Shown here: in pieces, positions 55,101 through 64,000 of the stretch
How the letters are laid out: the number at the start of each line of letters is the position of its first letter
Numbering within the stretch: position 1 is the stretch's first letter
Program-made: the position numbers and the translations under genes
Origin: Microglena sp. YARC
Taxonomy: Eukaryota; Chlorophyta; Chlorophyceae; Chlamydomonadales; Chlamydomonadaceae
Assembly (NCBI GenBank): GCA_022414725.1
Contig: CM039463.1
Location: 34,231,500-34,295,499, forward strand
DNA length: 64,000 nt
Reading direction: 5' to 3'
Notes under the pieces: generated by a model
What the model was told of the DNA's origin: nothing
The model's database searches: none
What the model saw: only the letters and a program-made list of their open reading frames with translations

Positions 55101-57430
55101 CTTTGTAGTCGCATGTATGGTCTGCGCAACTCACGACCATATCAGATTGGATGAACCAATCAAAGCTGGGTACAGGTAAAATCCCACATTCCTTCACCCC
55201 AAGAAGACATGTTACAGACAAGAGGATTTTATTTTTCCAAAGTGAAGAATAGCGTTCACAGTTGGATCCCTTGAGAACAATATTGTGCGAGTAGATGCAT
55301 ACCCCAAAATATTGCTGGACATATGGGACGAGATAATACATAAGACTTGCTTTTGAAGGAATATCCTGCTACACTCGCGCCTCGTCTGTTGAAAGGGGAA
55401 GCGTTCCTCGGATTCCAGGCTCAGTACACCAATCCGATCTCCGCAGTGGAGTGGCTGCACAGTGTAAAAGCCATTCGTCTGGAGGGCTGTTGTTATGATC
55501 AAGGGGTGTACTAACAGCATGATCCACATTTTGCAATTCCCCCCATCATCATCATCGTCGATTGCCATCACTCTTGAGACTAGTTCTGGCATGGACTCTT
55601 CCCTTTCTATAAGACAGCATAATTCATGGGTTCCCAAATAAGAACTGTCAGATGGGGTATGTGGGAGGGGACAGGGTGTAGACTTGCCTCGTGTTGATCA
55701 GCATATTGGAGAGGCTGGGGGTCCATCAGTAGTCAATGCCATGAAGTTGTGCTCATCCTCATTGTCTGTGTTGGACTGGAGGTAGAACAGTCATCATCTC
55801 TACATGGCATGCCTATTTTTGTCACGGCGGCCTGTAGCTCTTGGGGCCCTGTGAGTTCCTGTGGTCTCTCCTAGTGAACTTTGATTTGCTGGAGGGACCT
55901 TCCCATGGCTGCGATCCTTGGGGGTGATGGAGATCCCCTATGCCAGATGTAGATGAAAATGGGGAGGTATATACTTCAGGTCAGTGGAAGGAGAGACTGG
56001 CAAGTGAGGAGTAGCCAAAACTTCACAGTTCCACAGTCATCTGGGTGATGGACACGGTCCTTCTTTCTCTCTCTAAGCAGCAGCTGCCATGGGCTCAAGT
56101 CTACTTCGGGAGGAGATGGTGGAGTCGGATATCTGGTTGGAGACCTGCGTTACCTGATGATCTGTGGTCTAAGTGAGGCAAAGTCTTCATGGCAGACAGA
56201 GTTGTGCAAAGGAGAACCTGAACCATTGTACTCTTGTGCGACGGTGTGAGTCCTTGGACAAATGTGTCTTAGGGAAAGCTGGGATTAGTGTTTGCTGACC
56301 CTCCATTGACTGGGAAAGCCAAGGTATACAAGCTCATGCTTCGAGGGAGAGTAGACATCAGTGGTTCCAGTAATAGTCATAGCTGCGGTTGTACAGGATC
56401 GACAGCACTGTTTCCAAGTCAGAGTTCCGTTCTTCCATACGTTAGCTTGAGGAACCTGTAGGCGTGCGAGGGCACGGTCGATTGTGCAATTATGGCTTGC
56501 TGTATGGGTTGCTGAAACAGTGCTTGAGATCGCATTAAGCGACAGCATTCTTCACCATCTGAATTGGATTAGGGAACAGCACGAGGCTGCAATAGTTGCA
56601 TTAGCGGTGCGTGGTCCAAAATTTCGGGTAATGAGGAGCCGTCCAATGGGATCCGTCAGCTGTTGCGTGGCTCATTCGTTTGGAGTTAGGTTCTTGCCGC
56701 GTACGATGCGCGGAGATGCACCAGAGGTGGTCTGAGGTGACGAAGAGGAAGGTCCGGCGAACTTGTCCAGGGAATAGTAGGTGTGCCGTCAAGATGAAAA
56801 TGCAGGGGGCTGGCTGTGTTGAGTCTTAATGGCGTGTCGCGGCGCTTGGAGTCTTGGAGTCTGGACTTCACATCGGGTTTATAAACCGGCCGTTTGGGAA
56901 TCAGGCGTGTGAAGTTTTCGCGGCTTCAGTCTTGCGTTGCGGTTTGGAGGTAGAGGTGAGAGAGTGTCGACAGATCTGGAGAGAAGCGCAGAGGGTCATG
57001 TTGGTCTGAAATGGTGGTTATATTAGCAGGGAAAGGGGGTAATGGTTGACGAACTCAGAGGGTGGGAGGAGGCGGAGGGGTACGAGGGTGTCAGGGCTGA
57101 ATCTCCGTGGCAAAGCAATCTCAGCGAGATTGGCCAACGCTGTGTGTGATCTGTGTGTATACAACTCACGTCCTCGTTGATCTACTGATGACTCGGACTG
57201 CTTCTTACGGTGCGTCGTGTGACGGAAGGTTAGAGACAAACAGCTGTTGTTTGGACGAGTAGGCGAGGTCGCAGGCCGCAGGTAGATGTCCTTCGAAAAA
57301 ATACGTAGGCAATCCAGGCAAAATCAGTACTCAAAGCCGTCGTGCAAGTCAAAAGGAAAACTATCACCTTGTGCAGGGCCTGAAGATCCACTTGGCGGGA
57401 CGGGCGCGCCAGGCGTTGTACGTACGGTGT
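55101..57430. other. No recognised gene
   Basis: Only short frames. A minus-strand frame at 56548-56285 (VPQANVWKNGTLTWKQCCRS) and another at 55637-55212 look protein-like but have no known motif. Decayed integrase of the Ty3 relic would be expected here and was not found. Confidence 0.4.
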
Positions 57431-59055
57431 TACGTGTCTCCTTCTTCTTCTTGCGTGGTCTTCTTCTTCTTTTCTCTTTTCTTCTTCTTTTCTTCTTCTT
57501 CTTCTTCTTTCTTTTTTCTTCTTCTTCTTCTTCTCCGTTGCTTCTTCTTCATTCTTTCTCTTGTTCTCTGCGTTCTGCTTCTTCTTCTTTCTTCTTCTTC
57601 TGGACATTCTTAGCTGTCCGTGTTCTTTCTTCTTCTTCTCCTTCTTCTTCTTCTTCTTCTTCACTTCTTGGGTTTCTTCTTCTTCTTCTTTCTTCTTCTT
57701 CTTGTCGTTCTTCTTCTTCTTGCTCTTCTTCTTCCTTCTTCTTCTTCTTCTTCTTGCTTCTTCTTCTTCTTCTTACTTCTTCTTTTCTTCTTTTTATCTT
57801 CTTCTTCTTCTTCTTCTTCTTCTTTCTTCCTTCTTCTTCTTCTTGGTCTTCTTCTTCTTCTCCGCTTCTCTCTTCTTCTTCTTCTTCTTTTTAGTGCTTT
57901 CTTCTTCTTCTTGCTTCTGCTACTTCTTCTTCTTCCTGTCTTTCTTTTCTTCTGTCTTCGTTTCTGTTACACTTCTTTTCCTTCTTTCTTCTTCTTGGTC
58001 TATCTCTCTCTTCTTCTTCTTTCATCTTTCTTCTTTCCTGTCTTGCTCTTGTCTTCTTCTTCTTTCTTCTTTTTCTTCTTAATTCTTCTGTCGCTTCTTC
58101 TTGGTTGCGTTTTCTTTCTCTCTTCTTCTTCTTCTTCTCTTCTTCTCTTTTCTCTTCTCTCTGTGCTTCTCCTGTCTTCTTCTTCTTCGTTCTTTCTTCT
58201 TTCTCTGATTCTTCTTCTCTTGCTTGTTCATCTCTTCCTGTTCTTCTTCTTCTTCTAATTCTTTCAATTCATTCTTGCTCTTCTTCTTCTTCTGCTTCTT
58301 CTTTCGTTCGATTTCTTCTTCTCTTCTTCTTCTTCTTCTTAATTCTTCTGCTTCTCCCCCCTCTTTCTTCTTCTCCTCTTCTTCTTCTCTTCTTCTTCTT
58401 CGTTCTTCTTCTTAGGTCTTCTTCTGGATGTGTGTCTGTCTGTATCTCTTCGTCTCTGTATTCTTTCTGGTTGTATTGCGCTTCTTCTGCGTTCTGCTTC
58501 TTCTTCTTCTTCTTCTTCTTTGCTTCTGTCTTCTTTGCTTTCTTGGTGTCGATCTCTTCTTTTCTTTTCTTCTTCTTCTTCTTCTTTCTTGCTTCTCTTC
58601 CTGGTTCTTCTTCTCTTCTCTTCTTCTTCTCTTCTCTTTCTTCTTCTTCTCTTTCGTCTTCTCCTTCGTCTTCTTCTTCGTTTCGTTTTCTTCTTCTTCT
58701 TCGTCTTCTTCTTCTTCTTCTTCTTCTGCTTCTTCTTCTTCTTTCTTTTTCGTTGTGTTCTTCTGCTTCTTCGTTTCTTCTTTTCTTGCTTTCGTCGAAC
58801 TTTCTTCTCTCGTCTCCTAATCGTCTTCTCTTCTTATCTGTCATGTCTTCTATCTGTTTCTCCTCTTCTTTTCTTCTTGCTATCTTAGCTATTTCTTTGA
58901 GCCCACTCTATCTATAATCTCTTCGTCTATCACACTCACCACAAGACCCCAGTCTATACATTCTTTCACACTTCTTCTGCGCGATCTTCTCGTCTTCTTC
59001 TCCTTTCTTCTTCTTTTCTTCTTCTCTCCTCTTGGTCTGTTAGACTCTCGCCCTT
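57431..59055. repeat. (CTT)n-type microsatellite
   Basis: About 1.6 kb of degenerate TTC/CTT repeat up to the gap. Frames rich in Ser, Phe and Leu, or Arg, Lys and Glu on the other strand, are repeat translations. Confidence 0.95.
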
Positions 59056-60055
59056 NNNNNNNNNNNNNNNNNNNNNNNNNNNNNNNNNNNNNNNNNNNNN
59101 NNNNNNNNNNNNNNNNNNNNNNNNNNNNNNNNNNNNNNNNNNNNNNNNNNNNNNNNNNNNNNNNNNNNNNNNNNNNNNNNNNNNNNNNNNNNNNNNNNNN
59201 NNNNNNNNNNNNNNNNNNNNNNNNNNNNNNNNNNNNNNNNNNNNNNNNNNNNNNNNNNNNNNNNNNNNNNNNNNNNNNNNNNNNNNNNNNNNNNNNNNNN
59301 NNNNNNNNNNNNNNNNNNNNNNNNNNNNNNNNNNNNNNNNNNNNNNNNNNNNNNNNNNNNNNNNNNNNNNNNNNNNNNNNNNNNNNNNNNNNNNNNNNNN
59401 NNNNNNNNNNNNNNNNNNNNNNNNNNNNNNNNNNNNNNNNNNNNNNNNNNNNNNNNNNNNNNNNNNNNNNNNNNNNNNNNNNNNNNNNNNNNNNNNNNNN
59501 NNNNNNNNNNNNNNNNNNNNNNNNNNNNNNNNNNNNNNNNNNNNNNNNNNNNNNNNNNNNNNNNNNNNNNNNNNNNNNNNNNNNNNNNNNNNNNNNNNNN
59601 NNNNNNNNNNNNNNNNNNNNNNNNNNNNNNNNNNNNNNNNNNNNNNNNNNNNNNNNNNNNNNNNNNNNNNNNNNNNNNNNNNNNNNNNNNNNNNNNNNNN
59701 NNNNNNNNNNNNNNNNNNNNNNNNNNNNNNNNNNNNNNNNNNNNNNNNNNNNNNNNNNNNNNNNNNNNNNNNNNNNNNNNNNNNNNNNNNNNNNNNNNNN
59801 NNNNNNNNNNNNNNNNNNNNNNNNNNNNNNNNNNNNNNNNNNNNNNNNNNNNNNNNNNNNNNNNNNNNNNNNNNNNNNNNNNNNNNNNNNNNNNNNNNNN
59901 NNNNNNNNNNNNNNNNNNNNNNNNNNNNNNNNNNNNNNNNNNNNNNNNNNNNNNNNNNNNNNNNNNNNNNNNNNNNNNNNNNNNNNNNNNNNNNNNNNNN
60001 NNNNNNNNNNNNNNNNNNNNNNNNNNNNNNNNNNNNNNNNNNNNNNNNNNNNNNN
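59056..60055. other. Assembly gap of exactly 1000 N
   Basis: A round-number run of N is a scaffolding placeholder, so the true distance and even the linkage across it are uncertain. Confidence 0.99.
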
Positions 60056-62479
60056 TGCCCAAAACAAGGCGCTGAGATCCCCTTTTCCCTTCCTCACTGG
60101 ATACACACAAATTACTGCCTCTGCCCTACCCCCACGCCAGAATGGTACACTGTACGCCTGGCATTACTAACCAAAGTCTCTCCTCACTAAAACTTCAAAA
60201 ACTTATCCACACTCTCACTCCCAACCTCTCTTCTCCCAAACTCCCTCCAAGTTAACTCATCTCTTTCCCGCAACTTCAAATCTCTAGACCATTCAAAATC
60301 CCAAAATTACCTGAAGACACAGAAACTCCGGATAAGCTCAACAGTTCCAATCATACTCCCTCAAACCTCTCACATTCCCGTCTCCCCTTGACTTCCTTCC
60401 ACATCGTAGATCTATTACATTACCAACACCTGGTACTCCAGCAGCACTCACCTTATCACTACCACGATCTTCCCTCTTATCACACAGGCAAACCACAAAC
60501 ACCATCGGCGCTCCTCAAAACTCCCTTACAGCACACCTCCACTGAACAAGCCCGACCTGCTCCCTCCTTCCACCATGCCAACCCTCTTCCATTCCGCCAG
60601 CACCAACTTACCTCGTCAACACCCATCCCACCCAAAACCGTCAGCCGATGCGTCCAAGAACATGTTTGTCGCCCGCCGCCTCCACCCAACCAACGCTACC
60701 CCACAGCCGAGCTCAACCCCCTGTCAAGGAAGCGAACTACACTGCAGACCCTCTCCGAGAACCTCAGCGGGACAATGCTGTGCGGGACACCTGCAACTCC
60801 AACACCGAATGAACGCCAACGTCGACCACTACGAAAGCATGAGGCAACAATTGGAAGCCCACAACCTGGGCATCCCCCTTCACCTCTCAAGCCATCACCG
60901 CGCCCAACCCAACCCTTCTTAAGCACTTACCAACATCACTAAGTCTCCAACCCTGATTTCTCAACAAGCAATGCTCCACCCTACCCCTGGATCCCCATCC
61001 CCCCCTACCCGTCTCCTTCACCTCACCTATGGTAACCAGTTACATACCCGCTCCCAGCATCACCAGCTGCGCAGCAAACGACCATGGACACTAGTGGACA
61101 CCAGCTCACCACCACTGCCCACCTCCAATGCCCCATCACCAGGCACACGACCATATTCATCAATACACCCCCAAAATTGGTACACTATCCTTCACAGTAA
61201 CCCAATACTCCACCCACCTCTGAGGTCCCACTGGAAACACAACCATACACAACCACCCCCACCTCATCACATGCTGGGCCAATCACCTATGACACCCTTC
61301 TCCAGGCCCTTCAAGACACACCACCACCACAACCCATCTTAACCCCAGAAGAGACTCCACCTTACTAACTCCGCAACAGGGACAATGCCACTACACCCTG
61401 CGGCTTAAACCTGATACCAGCCCTTGTCCAACCAAAACTTCTTCACACAACACTCATGACAAAACCCTACCTGGGACATCCAAATCACCACTCAAACACA
61501 CAGCCCCAAACTGCATCCTCACTGGCTCAGAAGCCATCAAAACCCCACCACCGGCGCATGCAAGACACTACATTCCTTCTATAACCCCACGGGAAATGTG
61601 TGGCGTTCATATTACCCAACAACCCCTTCTCATCCTCCCTCCACACACACTATGAATACAATAAAACTTACACGCCCTTCAACTTGAACCAACTTCCACA
61701 CAAGGATCCATACCTGACCTTTGCAGCCCTATACACAGACACAAGGACAACCCCTTGCCTCCCCTACACTCTTCCCCCAAGCCCTGCACCAAGCTAACCT
61801 TACACCCTCCAACATCACCCCATTCACCGCACTGCTACCCCAACTCCACCTGAGATTCTGCCATAAGAATTTTCCCTACATTGAACCCAGCTGACCAGCT
61901 CTTTGGAGCCAACGGGATCTCTTCCACCCACATCGGAACAGGGGATCACTGGTGACAGCCCACCTCCTTCACCGATGCACACCAAAGCACTCAGTGGGCT
62001 TCTAGCCCAAGTCTGACCACGCCAGAAGGCACAAACAACATCCCAACATGCCAACTGTCTTACTATCCCCAGACAACTAAATGCCCCTAAAAGAAACTAT
62101 GCACCAACCCCCTGATCCATTACGTGACCTCCAGACCTTTCTCTGAAATCTACACACCTCTGAAACCTGGTAGGCAAACATCACAACCCTTACCTCCTCC
62201 CACAAGCCCATCATTTCATCATCAGCAACCCAAGCAGCCAACCGAATACCCTAAAACCGTCTCCCAGGGTTCAAAGACATTGCCGGTTCACAGCACGATT
62301 GCTCAGCATCTCACCCTACTAGGAAACCAACATAACCTCCCTGCAACATCCACCCTTACCTCTTCAACACACAAATCACCTACCCCAGGACTCTTTAAAT
62401 CCCCTCCAACTACCCTGCCCTGGCAGCCTACCAGCCACCACTGCCCCCTCTGCTCCCCCATACTACCGCCTGCCACTAC
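60056..62479 (+). pseudogene. Decayed LINE, upstream part
   Basis: C- and A-rich plus strand with long but broken frames. 60388-60942 encodes a Pro/His/Ser/Thr-rich segment, overlapped by a second frame containing HRMNANVDHYESMRQQLEAH. Further frames lie at 60971-61342, 61600-61797 and 62124-62516. I could not find an unmistakable RT YxDD box, so this is assigned to the LINE because it is contiguous with, and composed like, the RNase H region downstream. Confidence 0.45.
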
Positions 62480-63050
62480 CCAGCCATACCACCCTAGTCT
62501 TGCAAGTCTATACTGATGCAGCCTATCAAGGAGCCCTGGCAACCCCCAGCAAATATGCGGTCTACCATACCTGTGGCGTTATGAGCCTATTCCATTAACC
62601 CAGGAGGGCCAAGCGCCACCAAGCAGGAACTAAACAAACCGGGATGCAATAAAGTGGCCATCCATCAAGCCCAAGCACGCATTGACTATAATACTGACCT
62701 CACCCCTGCACCACTGACAGCCTCTGGCTCACTTCCAACCATAAACAAAATGATTCAAGATCCTACTACCTCTACACGTTTCTTCACTCTGACTCCTGCA
62801 TTCTATTCCCACTCACCTTGCTCCAACCTCATTCTGGCAGGACATCAACACTACCCTCTGGCAAAGTACCGCTCACACACTGCATATTGGCAATATCACG
62901 AGCAAGCACTAGCACGCAATTGCAGCCACCAACCAGCACTGTACGATACACCGACACCACTGGAGAACAACCCACCACAACACCTATTGGCCCACTGCCA
63001 ACCCCCCTTGCACACCTCTTGCACAACTCCCCCACGGCCTTAGCACCTTA
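62480..63050 (+). pseudogene. Decayed LINE RNase H domain
   Basis: LVLQVYTDAAYQGALATPSK (first catalytic Asp region), TDSLWLTS and INKMIQDPTT (a motif typical of the RNase H of some green-algal LINEs), and a KYRSHTAYW..H.QALARNC block that corresponds to KVKSHTGI.GNE.AD.LAR. The pieces lie in two frames. The order is that of a non-LTR retrotransposon RNase H. Confidence 0.65.
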
Positions 63051-63640
63051 ACCTCCCACCAACGTATCAGTCTAAACCTTCCCAACTAGTGCCACCCTCG
63101 GACAACATCCCCTCAAAGCATATATCCACCACCTGGCTGATAACACCCCCTTGCATCACCCACTCCAGCATAAATTCTGGACATCCTCTCACATCACCCA
63201 CAAAACTAAGTCTGGGCATCCTTCAAGGCCAGATGGGCCGACTGTGGAACAAGAAGCTGCCTATCGCTGAATCATTGCCCTATGCAACAACCCCACCCTG
63301 CCACCTCCCCCACATGCCCTATGTACACCCACAGAGGACTGGCCACATTTCTTGCTGCTGCACACACGCCCACTCAAGCAGGAACATCAAAGCTCAGACG
63401 CAGCTGTCCACTTACTGCACAAGCCATCAGCAAAGGCCCTGATCCCGCCCGTTATCAGGACGCAGTAGCTGGAGACCTCCCCCGCGAGCCTTGGCAAACA
63501 CTGCCTGACTTTACGCCCTCCCTCCCATTCTCAGCAAGAGATCTGCCCAAACTAGCAGATCTCGCCATCCTGCCCGAGCGTGTACTCACCCACCATTGCT
63601 GCTACAAGAAATCTGAATTCTGAGCTGGGATACTCTCTGA
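63051..63640 (+). pseudogene. Decayed LINE C-terminal region
   Basis: Contains GQMGRLWNKKLPIAESLPYA, a Cys/His-rich patch corresponding to CPLC..GHI..GCTH, a HKAISKG-like segment and a DAGxADDLP-like segment (DAVAGDLPREPW). This succession follows RNase H in related algal LINEs as I remember them. At least two frame changes are needed. Confidence 0.55.
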
Positions 63641-64000
63641 AACCAACGCCACTAAGCAGAGGATAAAACATTGCCCAACCACACCCAGTTGGGTGGCCGG
63701 CCCTAGACTAGCTGGCCCTTGTTCACTACCTAGTTGTACCATTTACCACTGGCCACCATCCCAGAACCCTTTGTGACCTTCATGCCACCCTTGGTCTTAA
63801 CCGAATTTGAAATTCTACATTAGCAGACCAGCTGCACCACCACTCTGTTGACAGCTTCAGGATATTTTACAAATGTCCTAATCATGTGGAACACCACCCC
63901 GCCGGAGATTAACATTTTTTGTCAGCTAGTTGCCACCCCACGTGACTGGACTGAACATGACTCTCAGTCATTACGGCCGGATCACAAACTAGTACTGTAT
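63641..64000. other. Sequence after the LINE relic
   Basis: No further open frame. It may be the decayed 3' end of the LINE or flanking sequence. No poly-A tail is visible before the window ends. Confidence 0.4.

Noticed and set aside
57230..58917. Ser/Phe/Leu-rich and Arg/Lys/Glu-rich open frames
   Set aside because: Translations of the CTT microsatellite.
59056..60055. Long frames across the gap
   Set aside because: They consist of undetermined bases.

Overview
This is a repeat-dominated eukaryotic locus, with no sign of a bacterial or organellar genome. The evidence is GT-AG introns that join frames, an LTR retrotransposon primed by what looks like an initiator tRNA-Met, a CACTA DNA transposon, LINE, DIRS-like and Ty3 relics, long satellites, and a 1000-N scaffold gap. 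The style of the retroelement proteins suggests a green alga (charophyte- or prasinophyte-like). That is an inference of low certainty. No ordinary host gene was recognised.

The window is best read as insertions stacked in insertions. An old minus-strand sequence survives as pieces: 1-4066 (retroelement ORF with a Josephin/papain-like cysteine protease, and a DIRS-like RNase H piece), 13323-14847, 26962-27379 and from 51780 on. Four mobile elements with matching target-site duplications split it: (1) a complete Ty3/gypsy LTR retrotransposon, 4067-13322, TSD ATGTA; (2) a 12.1 kb CACTA/EnSpm-type element, 14848-26961, TSD GCA, carrying only satellites; (3) a 24.4 kb TIR element, here called A, 27380-51779, TSD CATT; (4) an 11 kb relative, B, 35627-46585, TSD TCTT, which landed inside an exon of A. 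A third relative, C (15706-20488), sits inside the CACTA element and is an internally deleted copy of B.

A, B and C form what I consider the candidate undescribed system. All share the terminal inverted repeat AATGGGCGTTCCTGCTTCCC, followed by subterminal palindromes of the form AATCTTA..TAAGATT. A and B encode homologous multi-exon minus-strand proteins of a family I do not recognise, with one stretch faintly like an adenine-methyltransferase motif IV. Their introns and intergenic parts hold many copies of a roughly 20-bp dyad CTCCC(N10)GGGAG whose core sequence differs between A and B while its shape is kept. A also has a second, divergent plus-strand gene. Coding exons in both carry frameshifts or stops, so these copies look decayed or the assembly is insufficiently polished; B and C differ by many single-base indels in homopolymers.

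Right of A lies a badly decayed Ty3 pol on the plus strand (52380-55100) split by another insertion, then 2.3 kb with nothing recognised, a CTT microsatellite running into the N gap (59056-60055), and a decayed plus-strand LINE with an RNase H domain (60056-64000). Exon borders are by-eye splice-site readings and protein families are by motif only.
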